This document shows positions 44,436-53,246 of a DNA stretch of 64,000 nt, piece after piece. Every line of letters starts with the position of its first letter. Position 1 is the first letter of the stretch. The translations under genes and the position numbers were made by a program. The notes beneath the pieces are model-generated. The model did no database searches, had not been told where the DNA came from, and was given only the letters and a program-made list of their open reading frames with translations. The stretch comes from DATAES01 sp963802415 (GTDB lineage: Bacteria; Actinomycetota; Acidimicrobiia; Acidimicrobiales; JACDCH01): NCBI GenBank assembly GCA_963802415.1, contig CAWDIH010000001.1, positions 2,046,001-2,110,000 of the forward strand. The letters are read 5' to 3'.

Positions 44436-45044
44436 ATGGCGGTGTCTTCAACGGCCCCAATGACGGGTCCGGGTTCTGATGACGTTGAACGGTTGGTTCG
44501 TCGCGCTGCGAGGGGCGATGAGGCTTCATGGGACGCGTTGGTGGCGCGCTTCGGACCGATGGTGTGGTCGATCGCTCGCAGCATGGGCAGGTCACCCGCG
44601 GAGGCAGCGGACGTCTCGCAGACTGTCTGGCTGTCCCTGGTCGAGCATCTCGACACCATCCTCCAGCCGGAGCGAGTGGGCGCATGGCTGGCGACGACGA
44701 CGCGGCGGGAGTGCCTGCGTGTTCAGCAGCGCGCGCAACGCTTCACGCTCGTTGACGACGAGACCAGGTTCGACGACGTCGATCAGGGACTTGGATCGCT
44801 CGATTCCGGGATGCTCAGCAAGGAACGAAACGAAGCGCTGTGGGACGCGTTCGCAGTGCTTCCCGAGCCGAGCCGCAAACTGTTGACCCTGCTCATGGTG
44901 GATCCTCCGATGAGCTACCAGGACATCTCCACGACGCTCGACATGCCGATCGGCAGCATCGGGCCGACGCGGGCGCGGATCCTCGCCGTACTGCGTCGCG
45001 AGGTCCTCCGCCGCGGGATCACCTCGGTCGACTCCCGGCTGTAG
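44436..45044 (+). CDS. ECF-type RNA polymerase sigma factor
   Basis: A 202-residue sigma-70 family factor with only regions 2 and 4. Region 2 includes WDALVARFGPMVWSIARSMG and AADVSQTVWLSLVEHLDTI (region 2.2-2.4); region 4 includes LPEPSRKLLTLLMVDPPMSY and DISTTLDMPIGSIGPTRARI, whose helix-turn-helix contacts the -35 element. Start ATG 44436, eight bases after GGAG; the GTG at 44427 is less likely. The next gene on the strand encodes an acidic protein of unknown function; sigma/partner pairs of this kind are frequent in actinobacteria. No anti-sigma membrane protein is seen. Confidence 0.85.
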   Translation: MAVSSTAPMTGPGSDDVERLVRRAARGDEASWDALVARFGPMVWSIARSMGRSPAEAADVSQTVWLSLVEHLDTILQPERVGAWLATTTRRECLRVQQRAQRFTLVDDETRFDDVDQGLGSLDSGMLSKERNEALWDAFAVLPEPSRKLLTLLMVDPPMSYQDISTTLDMPIGSIGPTRARILAVLRREVLRRGITSVDSRL

Positions 45045-45197
45045 CGACCACGGACCGGGCGACGACCGCCCGGGGTGAGAATTTCCGTGCATATGCCGCG
45101 TTCGGGTAGAAGACTGTACGTGACCTGAGAATTGTCGTATCACCAAGGGGGTCTCGAAGCACTTCAGCGAACGCGTCAAGAACTGGTAGGGGTGGTC

Positions 45198-45677
45198 GTG
45201 CCACGCCGAGAAGAAGATGAAGAGAGCGAGGAGCTCCATTCGGATCTTCTGCGCAGGCTCGCGGAGATCAGAGGCCTGCACGAGACGCCGCCGGAGGTTC
45301 TCGAGCAAGCGAGCGACGCGTTCGACGCCAGGCAGAGGGAGTCGCGGTTGCTCGAACTCGTCTACGACTCGCTGATCGACAGCGAGATCACCGTCGAATC
45401 CTCCGAAGGGCCGGTCAGACTGCTGGAGTTCCGTGGCGCGGACACCACCGTCGAGCTCGCGCTCGCACAGGCCGGTGACCGCTGCGACGTGGTCGGCCGC
45501 ATCGATCCGCCGGGCGTGCGCTCGGCCCAGGTACACACCCCGACCGTCGTGCTCGCCGCTGTCACCGATGACGAAGGCGGTTTCGTGGCAACCGGGGTGC
45601 CCCACGGCCCGATGAGCGTGCGCCTTTTCCTCGCCGAGGCACCGCAACGGGTCCACACGGATTGGGTCGCGGTCTGA
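45198..45677 (+). CDS. Conserved acidic protein downstream of the ECF sigma factor
   Basis: A protein of about 159 residues. The N-terminus is strongly acidic and helical (REEDEESEELHSDLLRRLAE), then PPEVLEQASDAFDARQRESR and LLELVYDSLIDSE, and a beta-rich C-terminal half (VRLLEFRGADTTVELALAQA, TPTVVLAAVTDDEGGFVATG, VPHGPMSVRLFL) that looks like a carboxypeptidase-regulatory or Ig-like fold. No family is assigned with confidence; similar proteins sit after ECF sigma genes and are often followed by a CHAT-protease gene, which is absent here. The start is uncertain: GTG 45198 has a GGGG-rich site upstream, TTG 45132 is an alternative. Confidence 0.55.
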   Translation: MPRREEDEESEELHSDLLRRLAEIRGLHETPPEVLEQASDAFDARQRESRLLELVYDSLIDSEITVESSEGPVRLLEFRGADTTVELALAQAGDRCDVVGRIDPPGVRSAQVHTPTVVLAAVTDDEGGFVATGVPHGPMSVRLFLAEAPQRVHTDWVAV

Positions 45678-45899
45678 GGACCGTAGAGCTCGAGAGCCGA
45701 CGCAAGGTCGCCTGAGCTTCCGGCGGCTCGATCGACGCAGCCCCACCAGCGGGCATTGTTTACAGCTCGGGCTGTCCCGCTCTCGCGAGTGTCCACAGCG
45801 ACGTGTATCACTGGGGATGCCTCCGCGCTCCATCAGAGACATGGCCGACGGCGGGAAATGATCGGCTTCTCCCCACGATGTTTCCCATAGTGAAGGCAC

Positions 45900-47130
45900 A
45901 TGACGACATACTCGGAACATGACTACTTGCGCTTAGAAGCACGCGAGCAGGCGCTCGAGCCTGTCCGAGTCATGTTCATGCAATCGCAGACGTACTTCGG
46001 CTCGGACTCTCTGATCCACAGCCTTATCATGAGGCACCTCGATCGGAAGAGCACGGCCGTGCACGTGGCGTGCAACGCAGGATCGCCGGCAGCGCCGTCG
46101 GCGGCGTATGCCGCGCTGTCGAGTGTGCCCGATTTGTCGATCGTTCCGATGCGCTTTGGTCCCACCGTCAACGGCCGGCCACGTAGCGAGGTCGCCCGAG
46201 CTGCCGCGACGAGCACCCTGCCTGCGGGGCTCGATTTGACGCGCCTCGTCTCGTATGTGCGGCGGAATCAGATCCAGATCATCCATTGCACCGAGAAGCC
46301 GCGCGACGCCTTCTACGGATACCTCCTGTCGCTGCGGATCGGGTGCAAAGTGCATCATCCACCTGCACGTCAAGGTGGAGGGCTGGATGAGCCCCCTGAC
46401 CCGGTGGGCGATGCGGCGCTGTGACGGGTTGGTGGGGGTCAGCGACTTCGTCGCCCGTTCCGCAGTCGCGGAAGGCTTCAACCCCGCCCGTGTGCACTCG
46501 GTACTGAACGCGCTGGACGCAACGGAGTGGTGCGCCTCCGTTCCGGCGACAGACATCCGAGCCGAATTCGGCGTGCCGCCCGAGCGTTCGCTGATCGCCA
46601 TCATGTCGCGTCTCTTTCCCTGGAAGGGGCACTCGCTGCTGCTGAAGGCGCTCGCCGAGGTGAAGCGGTCCGGCCGAAACTTCACGTTGCTGATCGTCGG
46701 CGAAGACGATCCCCGTGCGACGCCCGGAGGTGGCAGCTACAGCGCCGAGCTTCACCGCCTTGTCGCAGAGTTCGGCCTCACGGACCAGGTTGTGTTCACA
46801 GGCTTCCGGACTGATGCGTCGGCGATCATGGCCGCCTGTGACATTTACGCGATGCCGACATTCGAAGAGCCCTGCGCGGTGGTCTTCCTCGAAGCGATGG
46901 CCCTCGCCAAGCCGGTCGTGTCGCTCCACAGCGGTGGTGTGCCAGAGGTCGTCCAGGACGGCACGACCGGCCTGCTCTCGCTGCCGGAGGACGACGAGGC
47001 GCTCGCTCGCAACATCAGCCGTCTCATAGACGACGAAGCACTGCGTCGCGCGCTCGGTATGAGGGGCCGGACGCGACTGCTCCAGCATTTCGGACCGGAT
47101 CGTCTGGCTGCCGATACGGAGCGCGTCTGA
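45900..47130 (+). pseudogene. GT4-type glycosyltransferase, one frameshift
   Basis: The first frame (ATG 45900) covers the N-terminal GT-B domain: VRVMFMQSQTYFGSDSLIHS, then QIQIIHCTEKPRDAFYGYLL. It breaks near 46352 in AAAGTGCATCATC; the next frame resumes with CIIHLHVKVEGWMSPLTRWA and the C-terminal donor domain: LIAIMSRLFPWKGHSLLLKA, LLIVGEDDPRATPGGGSYSA, PTFEEPCAVVFLEAMALAKP and EVVQDGTTGLLSLPEDD, with the ExxxxxxxE nucleotide-sugar site. Removing one base would give about 410 residues, normal for the family. It would add a hexose or similar to a lipid or glycan acceptor at the membrane. First gene of the glycan cluster. Confidence 0.75.
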
Positions 47131-47209
47131 CCGTCGCGTTCTGGCGAGCTGACATCGGGCTCGAGGAGCGCCGCCGTATTTCGATCGGGACCTGCGGCTC
47201 TGTCATTCC

Positions 47210-49210
47210 GTGGCATTGACCGCAGGACTCGTCGCGCCGGCATTTGCGATCCTGCTGACGTTCGCCGGTGCGGCGGCCGCGGCCGGGGCCGCATATCTCG
47301 TGGTCCTCGCGGTCGCATGTCGGTTCCACGACCCGGCGTCGCGCTCGTCGGTGCATGCCGACCTCGGCGTGGCCGTATTGGTTCCCGCGCACGACGAGGC
47401 TGACTACATCGAGCGATGCCTCGAAACACTCCGTCACCAGGACTACCCGAGCGAGCGGTACGAGGTCGTCGTCATCGCCGACAACTGCACCGACGAGACC
47501 GCGGCGATCGCTGCATCCGGTGGTGTCAGTGTCATGGAGCGGGAGGAGCCCGACGCCCCCGGGAAGGGGCGTGCGTTGCGATGGGCGATCGACCTGCTGT
47601 TCGCAACGCGAACGGACCTCGACGCTGTCGTCGTCGTCGACGCCGACTCCGTGGCAGACCGGCACTTGATCAGTGGACTCCTGTCCAGGCTGTCGAGCGG
47701 AGCCGACGCCGTGCAGGGCGAATATCTCGCGCTTCCCGACGGTCATAGTGCTCGATCCGAGCTGCGATCGGCCTCGATGCTGCTGTTCCACCGAGTCCGT
47801 TTCGCTGGCCGTGCCGCCCTCGGTCTGCCCTGCCATCTCGTCGGGAACGGCATGGCCTTCAGCCGGCGGCTGCTCGAGGAACATCCGTGGGACGCGTTCA
47901 CCAGCGCTGAGGACCTCGAGTGGTCAGCCGACCTGCGCCTCGCCGGCATCCGGCCGCAGTTCGCGGGGGATGCGCAGCTGCGCGCGCCGATCGCGAAGGG
48001 AGGTACCGCCGCACGCACCCAACGGATCCGATGGGAAGGCGGCCGTCTCCACGTGATCCGCACTCGCGTGCCGCGACTGCTGCGGGCCATGTGGCACGGC
48101 GACAGGTCTCTGATCGACGCGTTGGTGGAGCTGCTCGTGCCGCCGCTCGGTGTCCTCGCGGTCGCGTCCGTTGCCGGTGGTGTCGCCGCGAGCGCGCTCC
48201 ATTTCTTCGGCGCGACGCCGGGGTGGACACTGTTGCCGTGGCTCGCGGCGTGCGCGGGCGTGGTGCTGTTCGTCGTCGGCGGGTTGTGGGCCGGACGCGC
48301 GTCTTCCTCGACGTATCGAGCGCTGGCAGTTTCGCCGCTGCTCGTGCTGAGTGACACGCGGAACCGTCTCCGCCTTCTGCGAGGAACACGGGCGGGTGAA
48401 TGGCACCGCACCGAGCGACCCGCTGATCACCGACCGACCGACCGTTCATTCATCGGTGGTGTCCCCGTGGATCGGATGGACCTGGAAACGTCGATCGAAC
48501 ACGTCCTCGCCGCCGTTCGCGAACGACGGTTCACGCAGGTCTGCACCGTGAACCTCGACTTCGTCGTGAATGCCCGCCGGAACGAAGCGGTGCGGTCCGT
48601 CCTGTCCCGGAGCGACTTGAACCTGGCGGACGGAAGCCCCGTGCTCTGGCTGGGACGGGTGACGGGACAGAAGCTGCCCGAGCGTGTCGCAGGCGCGGAT
48701 TTCGTCCCCCATCTCGCCGCGGCCGCAACCGACGCCCGCGCAAGCCTGTTCTTGCTCGGCGGCGAGGGCGGCGCGGCCGCTGCCGCGGCCGAGATCCTGC
48801 AAGCGAGGCACCCGGGGCTTCGGGTCGGCGGGGTGTACGAGCCTCCGCGCGCCGCGCTCGAGGACATCGACACTGGGGAGATCATGCGCCGCCTCGACGT
48901 GGTGAGGCCGGACATCTTGTTCGTCGCGCTCGGCCACCCGAAGCAGGATCTGTGGATCGCGGCGAATCGTGATCGTCTCCCCGTCTCGGTGGCGGTCGGT
49001 GTGGGTTGCTCGTTCGACCTCATTGCCGGGCACCGGAAGCGGGCGCCTGGCTGGATGCAGCGGGCCGGCCTCGAATGGCTGTTCCGGGTCGGGAACGAAC
49101 CGACGCGGCTCGCGAAGCGCTACGCGATCGACGGTTGCTGGCTGGTGGCTGTCCTGCTGCCGCTCAGTCTGCAGCAGCGCGTCTCCGGTCGACGTGCGCA
49201 GGGCGTCTGA
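47210..49210 (+). CDS. GT2-GT26 glycosyltransferase fusion (WecB/TagA/CpsF C-terminal domain)
   Basis: A 666-residue two-enzyme protein. The N-terminal part has a membrane helix (about 5-37), then a processive-type GT2 domain: VAVLVPAHDEADYIERCLET, VVVVDADSVADRH (DxD), TSAEDLEWSADLRLAG and TQRIRWEGG (QxxRW-like), followed by membrane helices at about 315-370. The C-terminal part (about 415-655) is a complete WecB/TagA/CpsF (GT26) domain: FIGGVPVDRMDLETSIEHVL, VCTVNLDFVVNARRNEAV, LADGSPVLWLGRVTG and VALGHPKQDLWIAANR. GT26 enzymes add ManNAc(A)-type sugars to undecaprenyl-linked acceptors. A single chain for both suggests two consecutive transfers to one lipid-linked glycan. GTG 47210. The gap to the previous gene is 79 bases. 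Confidence 0.85.
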   Translation: MALTAGLVAPAFAILLTFAGAAAAAGAAYLVVLAVACRFHDPASRSSVHADLGVAVLVPAHDEADYIERCLETLRHQDYPSERYEVVVIADNCTDETAAIAASGGVSVMEREEPDAPGKGRALRWAIDLLFATRTDLDAVVVVDADSVADRHLISGLLSRLSSGADAVQGEYLALPDGHSARSELRSASMLLFHRVRFAGRAALGLPCHLVGNGMAFSRRLLEEHPWDAFTSAEDLEWSADLRLAGIRPQFAGDAQLRAPIAKGGTAARTQRIRWEGGRLHVIRTRVPRLLRAMWHGDRSLIDALVELLVPPLGVLAVASVAGGVAASALHFFGATPGWTLLPWLAACAGVVLFVVGGLWAGRASSSTYRALAVSPLLVLSDTRNRLRLLRGTRAGEWHRTERPADHRPTDRSFIGGVPVDRMDLETSIEHVLAAVRERRFTQVCTVNLDFVVNARRNEAVRSVLSRSDLNLADGSPVLWLGRVTGQKLPERVAGADFVPHLAAAATDARASLFLLGGEGGAAAAAAEILQARHPGLRVGGVYEPPRAALEDIDTGEIMRRLDVVRPDILFVALGHPKQDLWIAANRDRLPVSVAVGVGCSFDLIAGHRKRAPGWMQRAGLEWLFRVGNEPTRLAKRYAIDGCWLVAVLLPLSLQQRVSGRRAQGV

Positions 49211-49263
49211 CTTCACAGCCGTGACAGCCGTATCTGGCAGGCCTATCGCTTCTCTTTTCCAAG

Positions 49264-50523
49264 GTGAGAATTGCAGTCGAGCGGGCGGGAGAATCGCCCT
49301 TCTGTCGCTTTTGCGGTGAAGGACTGACCGACACGGTCGTCGACTTGGGCATGTCGCCCTTGTGCGAGAGTTATCTGCGCCCGGAGGCACTCAACTCGGT
49401 CGAGCGCTTCTACCCGCTGCGGGTCTTGGTGTGTCGCTCGTGCTGGCTGGTCCAGCTCGAGGAGTACGTGAGCGCCGAGGACATCTTCACCGAGTACGCG
49501 TACTTCTCGTCGTACTCCACGAGTTGGGTCGACCACATGCACCGGTATGCCGACGACATGCGGGCGCGCTTCGGGCTCGACGGAAACAGCCATGTGATTG
49601 AGCTCGCCAGCAACGACGGCTACTTGCTCCAGTGGTTCGTGGAGGCCGGGGTGCCGGTGCTCGGCATCGAGCCTGCCGCGAACGTCGCGGCGGCGGCCGA
49701 AGCAAAGGGCGTGCCGACGCTGGTCAAGTTCTTCGGCCACGAGCTCGCGCTGCAGCTTGCGACACGAGGTCGGATGGCGGACCTGCTCGTCGGCAACAAC
49801 GTGCTCGCACAAGTGCCCGACCTGAACGACTTCGTCGCGGGCATGACGACGATCTTGGCGGCGACGGGTGTCATCACCCTCGAGTTCCCGCACGTGATGC
49901 GGCTCATCGACGAGAACCAGTTCGACACGATCTACCACGAGCACTTCTCGTACTTCTCTCTCCATACGGTGGCGACGATTCTCGCTGACCATGGTCTCGA
50001 GATCTTCGACGTCGACGAGCTGCCCACGCACGGCGGCTCGCTGCGGATCTACGCGCGGCACGACGACGACCTCAGCCGTCCCGTCGAGCGCTCGGTCAAG
50101 GAGCTGCTCGCGCGAGAGGACGCGTTCGGCCTCACGGACATCGATCGCTACACGCAGTTCACTGCGCAGGTCGAGGAGACCAAGCGCGACATCCTCGATC
50201 TGCTCATCGAGCTGAAGCGGCTGGGCAAGAGCGTCGCCGGCTACGGCGCGCCCGGGAAGGGCAACACGCTCCTCAATTACTGCGGCATCCGCACCGACTT
50301 CCTCGACTTCACCGTCGACCGGAGCGAGTACAAGCAGGGGCTGTCGCTGCCGGGCACGCACATCCCGATCTTCGAACCGACGGAGATCGACCGTCGCCGG
50401 CCCGACTACGTGTTCGTCCTTCCCTGGAACGTGAAGGACGAGATCGTCGAGCAGATGGCCCACATCCGGGAGTGGGGCGGACAGTTCATCATCCCGATCC
50501 CGAGCCCGAAGATCATCCCGTGA
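49264..50523 (+). CDS. NovU/TylCIII-type sugar C-methyltransferase
   Basis: A 419-residue SAM-dependent methyltransferase. The N-terminal zinc-type knuckle is CRFCGEG ... CRSCW (about 14-60), the SAM motif is VIELASNDGYLLQWF (about 112-126), then LEFPHVMRLIDENQFDTIYH and EHFSYFSLHTV, and the C-terminal domain GYGAPGKGNTLLNYCG. This three-domain layout is that of C-3/C-5 methyltransferases acting on NDP-keto-deoxysugars (TylCIII, NovU). It predicts a branched sugar in the product. It starts at GTG 49264 with AAGG upstream. The next gene, a sugar-phosphate nucleotidyltransferase, follows 28 bases later. Confidence 0.85.
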   Translation: MRIAVERAGESPFCRFCGEGLTDTVVDLGMSPLCESYLRPEALNSVERFYPLRVLVCRSCWLVQLEEYVSAEDIFTEYAYFSSYSTSWVDHMHRYADDMRARFGLDGNSHVIELASNDGYLLQWFVEAGVPVLGIEPAANVAAAAEAKGVPTLVKFFGHELALQLATRGRMADLLVGNNVLAQVPDLNDFVAGMTTILAATGVITLEFPHVMRLIDENQFDTIYHEHFSYFSLHTVATILADHGLEIFDVDELPTHGGSLRIYARHDDDLSRPVERSVKELLAREDAFGLTDIDRYTQFTAQVEETKRDILDLLIELKRLGKSVAGYGAPGKGNTLLNYCGIRTDFLDFTVDRSEYKQGLSLPGTHIPIFEPTEIDRRRPDYVFVLPWNVKDEIVEQMAHIREWGGQFIIPIPSPKIIP

Positions 50524-50551
50524 GGCCGACGTCGGAGAGGGGCGGACAAGG

Positions 50552-51349
50552 ATGAAGGTCGTCTTGTTCTGTGGGGGACTGGGAACGCGTCTGCGCGAAG
50601 CGTCCGGTGACAGGCCAAAGCCGATGGTCAAGATCGGCTATCGCCCCGTGCTCTGGCACGTCATGCGCTACTACGCGGACTTCGGCCACAAGGACTTCGT
50701 CCTCTGCCTGGGCTACAAGGCAGACGTCATAAAGGACTTCTTCCTCCACTACGAGGAATGGATATCGAACGATTTCACGCTCTCGGACGGCGGCGCCAAG
50801 ATCGAGCTCGAGAGCAACGACATCTCGGACTGGAAGATCACGTTCGTCGATACCGGCCTGCACGCCAACATCGGCCAGCGGCTGATGGCCGTTCGTAGGC
50901 ACGTCGAGGACGAAGCGATCTTCCTCGCAAACTATGCAGACGGCCTGACGGACCTCCATCTCCCCGAGATGGTCGACACCTTCCGCGCCAGCGACAAGGT
51001 CGCGGCATTCATGGCCGTACCTCCCTCGCAGAGCTTCCACCTAGTCGACCTGGAAGATGACGGCGAAGTCACGTCGATCAGCAGCGTCAGCGAATCGGAC
51101 CTGCTGATCAACGGCGGCTACTTCGCGCTCCGCCACGAGATCTTCGACTACATGTACCCAGGCGACGAGCTCGTACTCGAACCGTTCGCGCGCTTGATGA
51201 AGGATCGCAAGCTCCTCGGATACCGCTACGACCGCTTTTGGGTGATGGACACCTTCAAGGAGCAGCAACAGCTGTCCGACCTCGCCGAAACAGGGTGCGC
51301 GCCGTGGGAGCTCTGGAAGACGAACGGGAACGGAGTCGGCCCGCACTGA
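50552..51349 (+). CDS. Sugar-1-phosphate nucleotidyltransferase (glucose-1-phosphate cytidylyltransferase-like)
   Basis: A 265-residue nucleotidyltransferase. MKVVLFCGGLGTRLREASGD and RPKPMVKIGYRPVLWHVMRY form the nucleotide-binding signature, and FLANYADGLTDLHLPEMVD holds the metal Asp. The length, FGHKDFVLCLGYKADVIKDF and the ending EPFARLMKDRKLLGYRYDRF with FWVMDTFKEQQQL resemble glucose-1-phosphate cytidylyltransferase (RfbF), which makes CDP-glucose for 3,6-dideoxysugars. The nucleotide is a prediction. The stop overlaps the ATG of the next gene by one base. Confidence 0.8.
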   Translation: MKVVLFCGGLGTRLREASGDRPKPMVKIGYRPVLWHVMRYYADFGHKDFVLCLGYKADVIKDFFLHYEEWISNDFTLSDGGAKIELESNDISDWKITFVDTGLHANIGQRLMAVRRHVEDEAIFLANYADGLTDLHLPEMVDTFRASDKVAAFMAVPPSQSFHLVDLEDDGEVTSISSVSESDLLINGGYFALRHEIFDYMYPGDELVLEPFARLMKDRKLLGYRYDRFWVMDTFKEQQQLSDLAETGCAPWELWKTNGNGVGPH

Positions 51350-52002
51350 TGCTCCGGCTGGCACCATCACCATCGAATGGGCGCGGGCTCGAACTGCTCT
51401 GCCTCGGCGCGGACAGCGACGACCTCGAGATCGGTTGCAGCGGCACGATCATGCGCTGGCTGCGCGAGCTCTGCGTCGAGCGGATCACCTGGGTCGTGCT
51501 CTCCGGCGACGAGAAGCGCTCGTGCGAAGCTCAGCACAGCGCGTACTCGATCCTCGGGCGGCATCCAGGGTTTCGAATGGTGACGCGCTCGTTCCGCGAC
51601 GGTTACTTCCCGTACACCGCGGTCGAGATCAAGGACTTCTTCGAATCGCTCAAGCACGAGGTCCAGCCCGACATCGTCCTCACCCACTACCGCGAAGACC
51701 GGCACCAGGACCATCGGTTGGTCGCCGACCTGACGTACAATACCTTTCGCGACCATCTCGTCCTCGAATACGAGGTGATGAAGCGCGACGGTGACCTCGG
51801 GCAACCCAACGCGTACGTCGAGCTCGACGACTCGACCGTCGACCGCAAGGTCGAGCATCTCATGTCGCACTTCGGTTCCCAACGCGACCGGTCCTGGTTC
51901 AGCGAAGACGCGTTCCGCGGTCTCATGCGTTTGCGCGGGATCGAGGCGAGATCGACGAGCGGCCACGCCGAGGCCTTCTACTGCGGCGCCTTGGTGCTGT
52001 GA
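51349..52002 (+). CDS. PIG-L/LmbE-like deacetylase with altered metal site
   Basis: A 217-residue member of the PIG-L family of zinc N-deacetylases acting on GlcNAc-type sugars (as in glycolipids, mycothiol or lincosamide paths). The first zinc motif, normally AHxDDxE, reads GADSDDLEIGCSGTI, so the first His ligand is Asp22 (GAC at 51412-51414). The second motif LTHYREDRHQDHRLVADLTY (HxxDxHxDH type) is intact. Asp could still bind metal, or activity may be altered. Start ATG 51349 overlaps the stop of the nucleotidyltransferase gene, and the end overlaps the next gene by four bases, so this is a tight operon. Confidence 0.8.
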   Translation: MLRLAPSPSNGRGLELLCLGADSDDLEIGCSGTIMRWLRELCVERITWVVLSGDEKRSCEAQHSAYSILGRHPGFRMVTRSFRDGYFPYTAVEIKDFFESLKHEVQPDIVLTHYREDRHQDHRLVADLTYNTFRDHLVLEYEVMKRDGDLGQPNAYVELDDSTVDRKVEHLMSHFGSQRDRSWFSEDAFRGLMRLRGIEARSTSGHAEAFYCGALVL

Positions 52003-53235
52003 CCCCCACCCCGTCGCTCGACGTCCTGCTGTTGGACGGACAGTACCGGCAAACGCTCGCGTGCATGCGCGTCTACGCGCAGCAGGGACTGTCTGTCGGT
52101 GTCGTTGCCTGTGAGTCCGACGCGGATCTGCTCACCGCGGCGCGCTCTCGTTGGTGCTCGCTGTCAGCGATCGTGCCGGACTTCCAGCGAGATGCGTCGG
52201 GCTACGTCGACGCCGTCCTCGATCTGGTCCACCGTACGGGTACCGCCATGGTTCTCCCCGCCCACGACGGCTCGATCGAGGTACTTCGGGGGCGGCGGGA
52301 GGAATTCGCCGCGATGTGCGCGCTCCCGCTCGCCCAGGATTCGGCGCTCGACATTGCGCTGAGCAAGGAGCGGACCCTCGCGCTGGCCCACGATCTCGGC
52401 ATCGAGGTTCCCGAGAGTGTTGCCGTGTCCGATCCGGAAGCGGCGTTCGAGGCCGTGCACAAGACCGGACTGCCTGCGGTGTTGAAGCCCGAGACTCCAT
52501 GGGTCGTCGACGACCAGGGTCGGGGAACCCGGCTCATCACCGACACGATCACAACCGCCGAGGAGGCCAGCCGCCGCTTGGAGGCCATGCTCGAAGCGGG
52601 AGCGTCGTCCGCTTTGCTCCAACCGTGGTTGCCCGGACGTCGGGAGGCCGTGAGCCTCTTCCGGGCAGACGGTCGGATCTGGGCACGATTCGCACAGGTC
52701 TCCCACAGGGAGTGGCCGGTGCTCGGCGGTGCGACCGCGCTGTGCGAGAGCATCCCTCTGGCTCGTGACATCACCGACAGGTCGGAGCGACTGGTCGAGG
52801 CGATGGAACTGGATGGATGTTCGATGGTCGAGTTCCGGCGCGATTCGCGAGGGTCGACCGGTGCTGATGGAGGTCAACGCCCGGGTGGGGTCGAGCGTCG
52901 GCCTCGCGGTCCGAGCTGGTGTCGACTTCCCGAGCCTGCTGTACAGCTGGGCGAGCGGGCATGAGCTGCATCCGATCACGGGGTACCGGGTGGGCGAGCG
53001 AATGCGGTGGCTCGTCGGCGACATGTGGTTCCTGAACGCCGCCTTCGCACGATGGCCCGGCCCGGATGTTCCGACGCCGGCACGCGCGGTGACGACGCTC
53101 CTAACCGACTTCGTCGTGCGACCCAGCCGGCTCGATCGTGTCTCGGTCACAGATCCGTTGCCCCTGCTGGCCGAGCTGAACCACACCGTCCGCTCCCACG
53201 CGTTGCCCAAAGTCCGTCGAGCGTTGATCAAGTGA
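51999..53235 (+). pseudogene. ATP-grasp ligase-like protein, one frameshift
   Basis: Two frames joined near 52850. The first (GTG 51999, overlapping the PIG-L stop) has an N-terminal Rossmann-like part (LDVLLLDGQYRQTLACMRVY), the ATP-grasp lid DIALSKERTLALAHDLGIEV, VLKPETPWVVDDQGRGTRL and SALLQPWLPGRREAVSLFR. The second resumes RPVLMEVNARVGSSVGLAVR, the metal-binding EVN motif, then LLYSWASGHELHPITGY and runs to 53235. The lesion adds about one base in GCGAGGGTCGACC. Such ligases join an amine or carboxylate to a small acid and are common in glycan and peptide-sugar clusters. It may attach an amino acid to the sugar; that is inference. Confidence 0.7.
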
Positions 53236-53246
53236 GGAAGAGACAA

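Noticed and set aside
49243..50631. 462-codon minus-strand frame opposite the C-methyltransferase
   Set aside because: Shadow frame; low-complexity residues and no recognisable motif.
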